A DNA stretch of 64,000 nucleotides from Lateolabrax maculatus (Eukaryota > Chordata > Actinopteri > Acropomatiformes > Lateolabracidae): the NCBI GenBank assembly GCA_031216445.1, contig CM062219.1, positions 14,229,001-14,293,000 on the forward strand. The letters run 5' to 3'. Numbering within the stretch: position 1 is the first letter of the stretch; every line of letters begins with the position of its first letter. The notes under the pieces are model-generated. The model was not told the origin of the DNA and ran no database searches. It saw nothing but the letters and a program-made list of their open reading frames with translations. Of this stretch, positions 11,244 to 25,000 are shown one piece after another. A program made the position numbers and the translations under genes.

Positions 11244-13221
11244 GAGCTCTAAATGAATAGTATGTAATTGTAATATTATATGTATATGATAAAATAGTAG
11301 TCAGTAATAGTGCAGTGAACTGCCGGTGTTTTATAATGGGAATCCTAAGTACGTTGAGTATTAAATAAAGTCCACAAGGCAGGATAATGAAAACATCAGC
11401 ATACCATAAAAACAACACACACACACACACAGGGAGTTGTATGAGTGTGTGTGTAATTCATGTGTATACGCTCCAGATCTGTCCCACTCTCTAATCCCAT
11501 AATCCAGTGGTTAAGCCTCGACTGAGGGCCGCTACATTTCATGAATGAGTTTGTGTCCTTTCTCATGTGTCTGTGTGAGTTATGAGAGAGTGATGTGTTT
11601 AAAATAGAAAAAGAAGAATGACTACATGAGAGGAAAATTATAAAATAAGTAGACGGTGTGAGGACACAGAGAAGAGAAAAAGAAAAAGAAAAAAAGGTTT
11701 TGTGCAATTTTGCTTGTTGGACAAATCCATCAAAAGGACAGACTCTTAGACCATGCTATTATGGTTTTATTTGTTTTGATGCTTTAGACAAATAATGGAA
11801 AAATATGCAACAGGTGTCTTACACATGTTAAAAGGCTGGTCAGAAAAAAACATACTGCATTCTCAATACAATGGCGGTGAGCAGAAATCTGTTTGTGCTG
11901 CTCAGGGCATAAAATAAGAAAGAAATATTCAGAAATGTCCCAGTTACTACAATCTGCATGGTGCGATGCCACTAGGGGTAAGTGAGGAAACATTATCTTT
12001 ATTTGAGTGAAATGACCATTTAAAGAACTACTCCGACTATTTGTAGGCACACAGTTCCCTGATCTGTCTACTGGCATCCTTATGCTGTTGGTTGCATACG
12101 TCCACTGGTTTTGACCAGTTTTTTTGTGGTTTTATCTGAATAATTTTTGGAGATTTAAAGAAATAAAAATTACTCAGTAATTTACAAGAAAAAAAGGCTG
12201 GAAAAATAAACGTGACTCTCAGAAGCAGAAATATGTTTATTTCTACTTTCCTAGCGTGTTCATCATCTTGTGACCTTTTAGAAAATTGAACAGAGTTCAA
12301 ATAAATGTAGATATTCATATAAACCTGGATTGATGCATTTATGCATGTGGTGGTAATGCCTTTGGTAAGTGTTACGCCAAATCATATTGTACCCTCGGTT
12401 AATGTCAAAAGGCACAGTTTTTTAATGCTGTTATCTGAGTATTTTAGTAGGTAGGTGTTCCAGGATAATGTCTGGCTGTTTCAATTTCAATGATTTATTT
12501 ATATCAATGGATATTTTGATTTCTGCTGTCACTTTAATGTTTTCATTTAGGTTGTCTGTAAATGATTGTAGTTTTGTAGATTTCCGCTGCCCTTTAAGAT
12601 GGAGTTCAACGCAGAAACGCTGTAGTTTTTTGGGTTGATGTCATGTTTGTCCAGAGCTGTTTGTGGAGACTCTGTGGGTTAATGAGTAATAAAACAGGTC
12701 ACCAGCTGCTTATCCCCATTTCAGGGGATCAACTTCCTGAACACACACACACACATACACACAGATGCAAGGTCATTGCACTGAATCCCTTCTTGTCTGA
12801 CCCTCACATGCCAACCTACTGAACCAGAGGCTGCAGACACTCTGTCGGCACACACACACACGTGCCTTATTGCCTCTTTACTCCCACTAGTTATTGTCAA
12901 TGAGTTTCTTATTTGGTTGTTGTGCAGCCCACTTCCTCTACAGTGCAAACACTGCACTATTTGACAATCCTTGAGTTTTGACATTATCGAGCTTCAGTTT
13001 GTGGGAAATGTTTATTTTTCAATTTGAACCTTTATTAACTACGAAAGTTGATTAAGAGCAAATTTACAACGATGACCTGGCAAGAAGAAGAAGTTGTGAC
13101 TTTTAAATTGGGAAAAAAACATAAACAAAAAAACACATAATGGGAGAAACCATAATAAGACAATACAAAAAAGAATTGAAAAACTAATGTTAAAAAACTT
13201 AGTATTGAAGTTGAACCTTTT
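11244..13221. other. Intergenic, no gene seen
   Basis: AT-rich sequence with a (CA)n near 11410-11432, an AG-rich tract near 11670-11700 and CA runs near 12741-12763. No coding exon is recognised. Confidence 0.6.
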
Positions 13222-13391
13222 ATAAGGTTCTGGTTGGTGGATTTTATTACCTTTGGACTAATCAGGCTAGTTGTTTTCCACTGTTTCTATGCTAAGCCAC
13301 GCTAACCATCTCCAGGCTGACAGAACGGTTTCAATCTTGGAATAAACGAAGCAACTAGGCGTGTTCCCAAAATGTCAAACTATTCTTTTAA
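13222..13391 (+). repeat. Teleost dispersed repeat, copy 2
   Basis: A diverged copy of the 11045 family. It shows GGCTAGTTGTTTTCCACTG, TATGCTAAGCCACGCTAA, and an end reading CCCAAAATGTCAAACTATTC followed by TTTTAA. The middle (tagged in other copies by GCTGTAGCTTC) is degraded. Confidence 0.7.
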
Positions 13392-14035
13392 CGTAAATGT
13401 TGACCTCTGCAGTGCCGTTAGAGCTGTATAGCTTATGTCCACAGAAACCAACAACAACAAAGCAAGAACAAATAATAAAGGACATAACAGAGTAACAGTG
13501 TTGTCTTATAGTCTTATAGAAAATGTACATCACATAAAACATGTCTGTGCTTGTCATGGAGGATCGTTTTTTCAGTGGCAAGACATTTTCAACCCAAATT
13601 TTGCCAAATAAACCTTCAGTAAAAGTGACTATTACAGTGTGTATTATCTTTTTTCCCCTCCTGTCTCTATTCTTCTCTCTCACACACTCACAAAAAAAAA
13701 ACAAAAAAACACTGATTCCTTATTCCTCATTCAAATGTCACTGAGTGTTTTGAATAGTCAAATCAACACAGGATGAAACGGTGAGATCATATTCAAACCT
13801 ATTCATATTTTACTCAAACATCTGTAACCCGGGGGCATGTGTGCACCCAAACATTCCTGTCACGCCTACAGCATTCAAACTGTGTTTTCAAACTACGCAG
13901 CTAATACAAATATTGCTTTAGATAATGAGAATAATAGAGAAGTTCTGAAGAAACGTAGGCCTACCTTCCTGTGAAAAATACTGTGTCACAGCTTGGGCAC
14001 GGAAATATGTAGTTATAGAAGCTTGGTGACATAAG
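13392..14035. other. Intergenic, no gene seen
   Basis: Unique-looking AT-rich sequence with a short A-run at about 13692-13711. No exon or element is recognised. Confidence 0.55.
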
Positions 14036-14567
14036 CCTGGTTTCCATCCACCTTTTTTAATGCATGTTTTTAATTTGGAGCATAAAAAACCCTGAAATCA
14101 AGCGGCAACCCTCCGGAACTGAATAATGAAGCCAATGTGGAATTGCTTCAAATGGCCACTTGAGACTGGCTCTAAAAGCGAGTCAGTCTCCTTAGATCCC
14201 CATGTTAAAATGCCCAAATTTACAGCAGAAATAAACATGTTTACAGCCTGATACAAAAAATGGTTTTGATCTTTATAGCTATTTCCCCGTCCATGACAAC
14301 TGTACCGGGGGTGAATTTTTATATAACTCATCCATTTAAATTATATTTAGGCTTAAAGTTATGCATAGAAAGCCACACCCCAGCCTTCCAAACTGTATTC
14401 CATAAACCAACGGCTGACGTCCTGGTGGCTTACTCCATTTCTTACATCCAGTCCATGGAGGAAACCCAGAACATTTGAAAAAAGTTCCACTGAAGCTTCC
14501 GGTCCACTGAATACACTTTACATTGTTTTTCAACGTTTGAGGTTCGACATTTGGATGGAAAACCTAG
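14036..14567. mobile_element. MITE-like element with TTTCCATCCA inverted ends
   Basis: The left end CCTGGTTTCCATCCA (14036-14050) and right end TGGATGGAAAACCTAG (14552-14567) are inverted copies. The 530 bp between them have no transposase-like frame. The interior contains a block (about 14100-14350) that itself looks like another dispersed repeat, so the element may be nested. No clear target-site duplication is seen. Confidence 0.6.
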
Positions 14568-16062
14568 CTACAAAACTACATTGGCTGGCAAGCTGGCTCA
14601 ATAAAGGTCATCAGCTCAGTCGCTACTGGAACATTAAACTTGTGCCATTTTATCAAAAGATATATTTGTGCGAGTGACTCCTGTCTCATAACTGTTTGCA
14701 AATCATTCCTCTTTCCTGGAACAGTTTATACTTCGACAGATAAGGATAATTAAAGTATGGTACAACATCTACCTCCATTTGGACTCTCTGTTCCCCCAAA
14801 GGTCAGCACTTAATGTATTTAATCCACTGGAATAAATAGGTTTTGTTGCAAAATTTTGCTGTTTTAAATGGTGGTCTCACCAGCTGCCTTTACTGTAAAT
14901 GTGAGAATAAATCAAGTTGTAATCCAAAGTGTCCAGTTCCTGTTACTTTTCTGACTAACACAGGCTAACGCTAAAACATCATATAGCCTATATATTTACT
15001 TTTTTATCAGTGCAAACAAAAATAGCATTTAATTAAGGAAAACACCATTACATGTGTAAATTAAGACAGTCGCACAAAACATACACACAGAAAATACAAG
15101 TAAGATAAAACATAAAATTATAATTTTTTTATGTCAATATAATTATGAAAGTGTATGCTACTGAATATTTGTAGGAGTCTGGGTAGAATATGTCTGTGTG
15201 TAGATTTGGGGAAGGGAGACAAGTATTAACTATTTGGTAACAAGGTAATAGGTAATGGCCTATTATTAAATCCAAGTTTCATTTATTTTCCATTTTTGTT
15301 GCAAATGATCAGGTTTATTTGGTCAGCTCGTCTCAGTGTGTCTGAGAATGAATGTATGAATGAAGACTGTGAGGAGGATTAAAAGTGGGCAGGACTAAAG
15401 CACAATGTGTGTGTGTGTGTCTGACATGTGAGCAGAAAGGGCATGGGGATTAAAGTCAGGAAACAGACTGGTGTTGTGAAACCTTTCTACATCCATACAC
15501 AAACACACATGCTCTTATGCCCCCCCCCGACTGCAGAATCTGGATGTAAAAATGTTATACTTTGCTGTTGCTAACATGCACCTAGACAGTCACCGCAATC
15601 TCACCTCCATCCTATGTGGCGGCGGTGCGTCGGACTTGACACACATGTTGACGTCATCAATCTGTCATGTTTTTGTTTGAGGAAGTGTGACAGAGCCAGA
15701 AACTCGGGTTACTAAGGCAACGAGCGGGCCAAATATGACTGGTGACGACAGGTACAGACACACACACACACACACATGTGTGCGCGCACACACACACACA
15801 TATACACACACATACAGTACTCACAAAGCACACATGCATATATGCAGACAGGCAAACCATGTTGAACTCATGTTGATCCATGTCTCATGTGATGCACTGT
15901 TTCTTCCAGAAAAGGACTTGAAGGGGCAGCTGACCAGTGATGGAGGGTAGAAGGGGAGGAGGGGGGGGGGGGAGGAGGACAGGAGATGAATGGGGGAGGG
16001 ACGAGAGGAAGTGGAGTGTCCTTGTTAATGTGACATGGTCACATTTAAGTGATTGAATTTCC

Positions 16063-16110
<48 letters not shown>

Positions 16111-17820
16111 AGTGTATAGCCATGAGTCAATTGCCCAAATGCTTGACAGCCAACGTGACTAGAGTTACACAACACACAACTGAAACATTTCCCTCCTTGC
16201 CGCCCCCCGTGCTTGCTGGAGGCTCAAAATGAAACTCAGGGCTCGGGGTGTTGTCACAATCTGCCACAGTACAACACAAGTGAATCACATTCATGTATCA
16301 CCATGTGTCGAAACATTTGCCAAGCTCTCTCTTCCTGCTCGTCAGCAGTGAAGTCAAGGTGAAATGTAAGATACAGATTTTTACCAAACTTTCAATTAAA
16401 CCCTGTGGAGCCTCGTGGAGGAGACTGAAGCAAGCAACAATTTATGTGCTTAATTTACCTGTTTATGCTCAGTAGGTTGAATATCTTGTCTCTTTTCATC
16501 AGAATTACTTGTGTAATTTCAATTTTTTGCCATTTTACCCTCACGTTTTGTAACAGATTCAAATGTACTTATCTTTAAAATAAAACGGCGTCAAACCTAT
16601 CATGAAATTTATAATAATATATTTAATACATTTCTAAAAGAATTGGGGATCTGCACATATGAAACATGAGCACGCAAGCAGATCAACTGGTAGTGTAGGA
16701 AATTCTTGTCACACCAGCTGAATCCAGCTGGGAAACTGGACTGGATCAATAACATTTACTTGTCATACTTCCGTCCAGAAAAGTGGGCTTTTCTTTTGGA
16801 CATGCATCTCTACCCCAGCCATGCAGACTGCTGGCGGACTGGTTTGTTTACAGCGCACAGAGCTGACCGTAAACAGGTAAGAAGCCATGTGTCCCAAACT
16901 TCAGTAAAAACCCCAATTGAGATGCATATTCTGAATGCACTGTATACATGTCCAAAGAATGCTCCTAAAACCCGAATAATATCAGCATATCCCACGTCTT
17001 AATCGGAAAATGCTGCGAAATAAAAAGCCCTAATTCAGAATATATCCAAACTGAATATGCTGTTTACATGAAATGAAGATATCAAATTCTTAATATTGTC
17101 ATAGTTGGAATAGTGGAATATTAGTGTGCATGTTAACATAGTCATTGTTGTGTAATATTGCCCAGAGGAAAACCAACTCACAGTCATGAAGGAACCAGCT
17201 AACAATAGCCTGATAACAGAAGTAACCTGCCAGCTGCTGCCCACAGATACGGTGTGGGTGGACACGGTGGATCAAACAAAGACTTCTTATATAAATTCTT
17301 ATATTCTGTATTCTTATAAATACATCGAAGATTTGCAGATTTGAGAATTTGTTTACATTAGTTGCTCATCAGAAAATGTAGGTGCATACAACATGCAGCA
17401 AACATTAAGTTCAACACGTCGTTGTTCAGGTCCTTAAAACAAATCACGAGAATTGGAGGCAAAAACAATGTACTGACTGACGTGTTATAGTCAAAATATA
17501 GTTTAAAGATAAAAACTAATGATTAAATATTAATACACCTTTTGTTTGTATACAAAGTGTATGTTGTTTGGGCAAGTTTTGTATTAATATGGGAATATCA
17601 GCTACATGTTCCTTTTTCCAAGGAAAGCCTTCAGTTCACTTATTTGGAAATTTGACATCTGGGTAATGATTATTGAATGATTATTAAAGTCAGCATTTAT
17701 CATCAACACTCCCAATCCAAATAGTGACTATTTATATAAAACAATGAGTATCCCCGTCTATGTGGAGTGCTCCCTGAGATGGGTGTGTTTCTACATATAA
17801 AACTGTCCAAAGTCCAACTT
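14568..17820. other. Intergenic, no gene seen
   Basis: It contains (CA) tracts at 15755-15815, a G-run at 15961-15972, a (TG)n at 16067-16107, and a palindromic TGACGTCA at 15649-15656 far from any gene start. Around 16900-17120 motifs such as CTGAATATGCTGTTTACATG resemble ends of small DNA elements common in fish, but no clean boundaries are visible. Confidence 0.55.
16067..16107. repeat. (TG)n microsatellite
   Basis: Uninterrupted TG/CA run of about 40 bases. Confidence 0.95.
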
Positions 17821-18012
17821 TAAATCATTCATGGCAGGTGGATAGTAGGCTTCTAGCTGGATCCTTTGAACGATACAGATACTGAGAAGAAGACGGAGGC
17901 GAGAGCTGCACATCCATGACTGTGATGCAAGCATCTTATTTTTAATTCTGTGAATCAATGTTTCAGCACATACGGCCTTCTTCAGGATAAAGATAAACAA
18001 AAAACTCAACTG
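17821..18012 (-). repeat. Possible dispersed repeat fragment
   Basis: On the minus strand it reads CTGAAGAAGGCCGTATGTGC and then TGAAACATTGATTCA. 'Gaaga-aggcc...cgaaacgtt' phrases of this kind are common in short teleost interspersed repeats. Boundaries and family are uncertain. Confidence 0.35.
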
Positions 18013-18234
18013 AGCTCACTAATGACACTAAGGAGACAACTAACAAGTCTGCCTCCACATTGGTTACCCTAAAACTCACACACATCTTCAATCCTATAAA
18101 TAATGTATTTTATTTCACTGCTATAAATTGGAGGATGTAACTGGATGACGTCTTCATACTGTTCGAGGATGCTTAGAATAAATCATTGCTCTTTCTTTAT
18201 GTAAATATTGCGCCTGTGTGTGGAACATTTAATT

Positions 18235-18384
18235 TTATTCTATTTTATTCTATTTTATTCTATTGTATTGTATTGTATTTTATTGTTGTACTGTATTTTA
18301 TTGTATTTAAATATACCGGCTGCTATGATGACCTAATTTCCCTTCGGGGATGAATAAAGTAATCTATCTATCTATCTATCTATA
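18235..18384 (+). mobile_element. L2-type LINE 3' tail with TATC microsatellite
   Basis: A (TATTT)n-like minisatellite (18235-18310) is followed by AATTTCCCTTCGGGGATGAA, TAAAGTAATC and (TATC)n at about 18364-18384. The segment TTTCCC...GGGGATgAATAAAGT followed by a tetranucleotide repeat is the usual 3' terminus of L2-like LINEs in fish. Only the 3' end is present, as expected of 5'-truncated insertions. Confidence 0.65.
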
Positions 18385-21161
18385 GGGAGCATGTTTCTGT
18401 GTATATGTTATATAATTTTATATTATTACATTTTTAATGAGCAAATAAATCAATATTATAAGCTGGTTCATAAAATGTGGACATATAGATGGATGACTAA
18501 CTGCCTTTATTGACTCTATGATCATGTTGATTGCTCTGTGAGCTCAGTGGTTTGAAATCACCGGATCTGTTCTCTCTCTCAACTTTTCAACTCTTCCTCG
18601 GATGTCTACCTGCAAACCAGCAACTCACTGGAAATGGATAAAAGAGACGCCGGGCCCTCCATCAACGAGTAAGATCTGCACAATAGGCCTTTTTCACAGA
18701 AGACATTTAGACATGTCACATTAGGAAAAGCACAGATGTAAATAGTAAAATGAATGATGGCTGAATTCCATTTAGCTGCTTCAGTTTCAGGGTCCTGATG
18801 TTGTGCATGACAAGTCAAAATGTCTGCTGTGAAAAAGTAGCATTAGACTAGTTTTCTGGTGTGGATGCGTTCAACTTTTTGAATTGGGCTTTGCAGTGAA
18901 AAAGGATACTGTACACCCCGAGTCAACGGTTCCTTACTTCATAAAGGTCAAATTGCACTCCGCTGTCACAGGTTACAGCGACGTCACATTGTCTGAAAAT
19001 CACATTCTCATTCTTTTCTAATCTGATCGTACACTGTTTCTTTTCTGCTATAGTAACTCCCAACCAGACCACTAAATATCATTATGTTTCAGATGTGAGG
19101 GTCAAGTCACATTTACTGGACCTCTCAGCTAATCTCATTGTGTCGTGGCTGATATGACATGATATTTTGCTCTTTTAAAGCACACTCCATTATCTTCATT
19201 GACTTTGCCATGGATACCCATTGTCTGTTTACGCTGCAAGCAATACTGCCCATGCCCTTTCCTTTAGCATGTTGTCTATAACCCTTGGTAAAGAGCAACT
19301 TCTAGACAATATTCACGGGAGAGTTGGGCTGTTACAGAAACTCACATAATTTTGAGGGCGGCCCCCAATTCTAGGAACCAAGGATAGTTTGAGTGATTTT
19401 ATTTTTTAAAGAGGACTGTATTATCCATATCAGATATGTCCCACTAACCAGCTCCCACTCTAGCTGCAAGGGGAAATGCCTCTTCCTTCAAATTGTTTCC
19501 CATGAATTATGCCTTAAGCCTGTTGCCGCAACATTGTGCTTTAATGGAACTGAAACTTTTGGTTGCCAGGAAACACTTGGTAATATTTTGGAATCTCCTT
19601 ATTTATCACATCCAGGAGGACACTATTGTGGGCAGTCTTTAAATACTTAGTATAATCTCAAAATCCTGAAAACATCAAACTCCCACGAGGAGGATAAAAC
19701 ACTGGAAAATTCACTGCAACTCACAGTCCAACTCCCACTCACTCCACCAGTAGCAGCCAAACACCAAGCCCATTCTTCAGAAAATGTGGTTTCTTGTTTT
19801 TGCATTGGAGCATCGGGACTGAGAGTTTTGCTGTAACTCATGTTCTAAATGCTGTTACACTGTCTAATTGTGCAAAGGCAAACATCTCCTCCTACACTCC
19901 CACTGGGATAAGTTCTGAGGAAAAAAACACAGCATGAAGGACACAAAGATGCAGCATTGAATGCTGTCAGGGTGTGTGTGTGAGGGCTGACTGGAATTGG
20001 GAAAAAGCATTTTTTACATGTTACTGCAATTTCACACATGCATTTGGATGAGACGTTTTGATGCAAAAGTCTACAAGCTACAGCCTCAAAAATGATCATC
20101 AAGGAGGATCAACACCTCTGACAGTATCAACAAAACCTGCACATTGTTTGTTTCAGAAAAAACTGGCTTGTAGTGCAAAGCTAATGTGTTTTATGGTAAT
20201 GTGTGTATGGTAATGATATTTTTTCACTATCAAAAAACTGAAGTGGACAATTACATATTTTTTGAAAAAGGGCAGCCTTCAATGCTCTGTTCATTCTTAT
20301 GCCACTGCTAGTATGTCATAAAACACACCATCCCAGTCCCCTGAGGGAAAGCTATCATCATCACTCCCCAGACTCTGCTGTGCTGGGTTTGTCGTATCCT
20401 TGTAGGGTGCGAAAAGGCGAAATATTGACTGTACATATTCTGCATTCATACAACTATACATACGAGTTGGCTGACTGACATAAGGAACGTTTTAAAGGCA
20501 AAGATTGCAGTAAACTCAAGATGACGCTTGCTATCACCTGTTTCTACACTTCTGCATCAGTCTATTACATTACATGTGAAATAATGTGTGATTGTATGTA
20601 ACCTGAGATATTCTGTTTGACTACCAGTTTGCTTGTTTACTTACTTGAATGAACAGTTAAGTTCGCTGCATTTAAATCCTGGTCAGGAGTGAAAGGGAGA
20701 CTATTACAAAAGTGCCCTGACCTCTTAATTCAAACTGTGTGAGCACGCCTAAAGCTGTAGAAGAAACAGGCCTGCTATTGTTGTCTATATATCTGAGCGT
20801 GTTGGGACGCCAGCTTTCCTAACAGCTGAGGATAAACATACTGAGCTCTGTAACACCAAGCAAACGGCACAGATTGAGGGTAAGAATGCAGTGTGTCTGG
20901 ATGGTGCCCTGGTCTGCTGGACTATGTCTGACAAATGTGCATTATGGGGCCTGACCAAGATGATGATGATATTTTTCAGCAATTTATTCCAGGAATGGAA
21001 CAAGCCCAGTGTGCCGAAAAGTGAACTCGTACAACCAAAACCCTACTTAACCAAACAGTTTCCAAATTGACTTTGATGCTGTATATGGTCATGGATGCTA
21101 GCACAGTGAAAACATGAATCTTTAAAAACATGAATATATACTTTCATTCAAAAAAAAAAAT
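18385..21161. other. Intergenic, no gene seen
   Basis: Mostly unique-looking sequence without long simple repeats. Short open frames here lack recognisable domains and splice context. Confidence 0.55.
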
Positions 21162-21340
21162 GCTGAATCATTTCCTAAAACAGCTGGGCACAGTAGTTTT
21201 TAGCAAACGTTACTCAAACAAGAGTAAATTGTGCATTTGTTGGGGACTATTTTCAGAGGTGGATTAATACGCATTTGGTGGGCTTTTGAGTATTTACAAC
21301 ATATATGGGTACGTGTATGGGATTGACTCAAAATAAACTG
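21162..21340 (+). repeat. Dispersed repeat, copy A (partner at 62431)
   Basis: It shares with 62431-62600 the ordered blocks TTTCCTAAAACAGCTGGGCA, ACTCAAACAA, GTGCATTTGTTGGG, ACTATTTTC, CATTTGGTG and TTGACTCAAAATAAACT. The two copies are in the same orientation, with scattered substitutions and small indels. Confidence 0.85.
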
Positions 21341-21478
21341 CATGTTCATGAATGAAGGAACACGGTGTGACTCATTGATGTGTTTGGAGGTCAATGGCAA
21401 AGAGGAATAATGCCGTTTTCATGTATGAAGTCTGTGCAATGATTGGAAAAAATCGGGTCCGGACTATGTGCGGAGTTA

Positions 21479-22008
21479 CCCTTTCACACATGCAGCACAC
21501 AGCAGGAGATGTACGTGTCAGATGTGTTCACACTAACTGGAAATAGTCAGTTTGGTTTAGGCGAGGGGTGCAGGAGGCAGGACATGACGCAAAAAAGTCG
21601 CTGCAATTCAGCATTTTAAAGATTTAAACCAGAAATAAAACAGCTTTTATTTCACAAGAAATCACAGGAAGTCCCCTCCCATTAGTGCTAGCTTCGCAGC
21701 TGAGCATCAAAACAATGCCGCTTTTAGCTGCTGCATTTACCAGCGCCAGCCGCATGTGTGAAATACAGCGGCTGTGGCTGAGAGCAGCTGACTGCTGGAA
21801 GTCCACACGCCCACTCGCTCGCCGTGAACTGTCCCGACAATTACCTGCTGCATTCACACACGGGCTCAACCGGACATTACGCACACTTTGTACTAGGGAG
21901 CTGGACGGTTAAAGTCCGTTTAATGTCCACTGCAACTTACAATTTGCGTTCACTCATACAGCTTGTCTGGATCATTTCTGGGTAGCAGTGTATGTGTGAA
22001 AGGGGCTT
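21479..22008. mobile_element. MITE-like element with CCCTTTCACACAT ends
   Basis: The left end CCCTTTCACACATGCAGC (21479-) and the right end TATGTGTGAAAGGGGCTT (21991-22008) are inverted copies over about 13-15 bp. The 530 bp interior has no transposase frame, although it is moderately GC-rich. I recall elements ending in CCCTTTCACACA as frequent in teleosts. It is likely non-autonomous. Confidence 0.65.
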
Positions 22009-25000
22009 AATATACATCAGGCAACGCTTATTAGTAGGACTACTTCACTGTTATTTGGGACTTTTCATGGGATTTGTTAACATAAAGACTATTTTACTTG
22101 GAAAACAAAATCTAAACAAATATTTTGCAACAGGTCAAATGTAAAGAAACTGGAAATCAGCTCAGATTAACAGCTATTAGTGAGTTCAGCCCAAAAATAT
22201 AGTTGTTAAATGTTCAGACTCTGGCTGAACTTTTCCTTCAACTTCCCCTCCCCTACACACCTTCTTTCCTCTCCTCTCCTCTGACCTCCCCCACATGTCA
22301 TTCCTTCCATCTCTCTTCCCTCTTCCTTTCCACCTCCTTCTTTCTTCTTCCCAAGCGGATGTCACCGGAGACAGAGCCGTTACCGCGGCAGCTAAAAACA
22401 GGTCAAGTGTTGTTCCGTGATGTTGAAATTAATGACTGCAGTCCCAAAGGGAGGAGAGGAGGACAGATGGATGGGAGCGATATGAGAGACAGAAGAGGAG
22501 GACGAGTGGTTGACATTGTTTAAAAGACAGCGAGAGAGTATGTCAATGAGAGAGGGAGGATGGAGTTTGGAGAGGGATGCTTTTACTCAAATGTACTTCC
22601 AACCACTCATTGGACCCCCGTTTCCTTTCCATCTCTCTACAATTGCAACATCATGGAACAACACTTGATTTTAATTTTGAAATTGTTATGAGAGTCACAA
22701 GAGGATGACAGCGAGTCCTGAAATAGTCTTCATGCGTAGTAAGCTGTTGAGTTATTTCAGTGTCAGAAGCATCCGGGGCAACATAATGCTTATGTGAATG
22801 CATTTAAGAGGACTAAAAGTAGCAGTTGCATTTGTTTTACTTAACCAAAATGATGTCTGTGGGTTACATTTCTATCGTGGGTGAATAAAGCATTTGAGTA
22901 TTTATAGTAATAAAGTAATGAGTAAAAAAGTCTGTAATAAAAGTTTTTATTATTCTGAATCAAGAACAACAGAGATTTTCATTATTTTACAGTTGTTCAC
23001 CATTTAAAGATTTATAGTATTTTAAATAGGAAACTGACAATGACATAATATCATGAGTTATTTCTAAGTTTGCTAGTATTTAAGTAAAATAGTTTTTCAA
23101 TAAAAAATCTGAGGGCAGAATGGTTTAAACAAAATTTCACCCATTTTGTATACCCACACATCTATGTTTCTTGCTGTAAGAGGACATTTTAAGAAAACCT
23201 GGTCCTATTGCGAAGAGCACAGCTCAGAAAATATGTTTAGTGATAGAAAGAGAAAACACAAAATGAGCTCCTGATGGTGTAAATTTGGTTCTTTCTTGTC
23301 AAGCCATGCAATCAGTTAACCTCTTCGGTACGTACTAAAATATCTCAAATACTTTTGGATGGATCTCCAATAAATTTGATGCAGACAGTTATGTTGCCCC
23401 TAAAAAAATCAAAAATAAATATCAATATCAAATTCATAAAGCTAAATTCTAACATGAAGGCATTAACCCACCGAAGTCAGTGCTGTCCGCTGAGGACGTA
23501 ACTATAGATTGTAAACTGTGTCCGCACATCCATCAACTTCCTCAGCAAGTCACAGGAAGTTTATTAATATTCTATGGAGCTCAGCGACCTGAAACTCAAC
23601 TGATGTTACAGTATAACCGGCAACTGGCTGACCTCTTCTCAAATTCTATCAGCGACACTTACATCAGAAGATGTAGGACCATTTGCTGCAACAAATGATT
23701 ATATTTGGCGGAGGGCTCCGCTCCTGAGGGCTCCTTGGTGAATCTGAGCGGCAGCGCGGAGTGCAGCAGCACACAGAAGATAAATGACACAATTAAAGAG
23801 TGCTTGATGGCACCTCAGTGACTAATGGCTTTTCCTTCCTGCTTGTCTGAGCACAGACAAACACTGTAGTAAGCAGCAAGGAGCGTGTGTGTGTGTGTGT
23901 GTGCTGCATTGAGTGACAGACACATGCTTGCGTGTTTGTGTGAGTCTGTTTCCGTGTGTTTGTGTGTGGGTTGAGGTTTGTCGACGAATTCAATTGCGAG
24001 AGACAAACACTTGCAGACACGTCAACACAATGAGACTGAGATTACCAGGTGATATGAGGTGCTGAAGTTTTGTGAATGATCTCAACAGTAACGACAATAA
24101 TTCTTCAGTACACCCTTTGTTTACATTTTATTATGCTGAATGAGGAGCGTACCATAAACTGACCAAATTATTTGTGGGGTTACCAGTTACGTTAGAAAGA
24201 GTCTCACTCAGTGGCAATTCCACTGTGTCATACTTCCCCACACTAACACTAGCACTCACTGGTTAAATGTACACTCCTGCAACTTATCACCCGAGATAGC
24301 GTTATGTTTGCAAAAACACATGGTTAGTTCTCATCCCCAGTGCCCTTTTCTCTTGTAAAATAGAAGCAATAACGTATCAATTTAATCAAAATATATCTCT
24401 CCAGTGAGCCAGACTCTAACAGGGACTATGTTAGAACTAAATAATTTTACATTTTCCTTATCATACCCTGCCGTAATACTTGGGTAAACTAGCTCTACTC
24501 TGCAACACAAGAACAGTGCTGTCTCATGTCTTCTACATGGACCTCCAAATCGTGCAGATGCTGACTTTTTGCCTGGGACGTGCAACTTTAGCCCGAGTCG
24601 TTTATGCATATATAGCCAAGGAATTGCACATTTGACAAGCTCATCTGTAAATCAGCCAACTGGAGCGTTTTCAACCAACTCTGGGAGACTATTTGTGTGT
24701 GTCCCAACATGTGTGTATATAGCAGGGATTAGGGATGGGGTTTTCCTGTCTTTACTTCCTGTGGTATACCCTATTAAAGGCCGACAGTCCACTGGGAGTG
24801 GACAGATAGGACAGTCATGTGGTAATTAGCTCTGCTCATTAAAACTGACCTCAGGCTTTGTTCTGCCATCTGGATACACTGTCCTACGTCCTGTTAGACA
24901 AGTGTATGTGTGTGTGTACGTGAATGACATTAATCCCTTGTTCTCACAATCCTGAATGGAATAAGGGCCCACCTGTAATGTAGTGTTTATTTCTAATTTT

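Noticed and set aside
15649..15656. Second TGACGTCA octamer (and a third at 34628-34635)
   Set aside because: Neither lies near a recognisable promoter; isolated octamers occur by chance.
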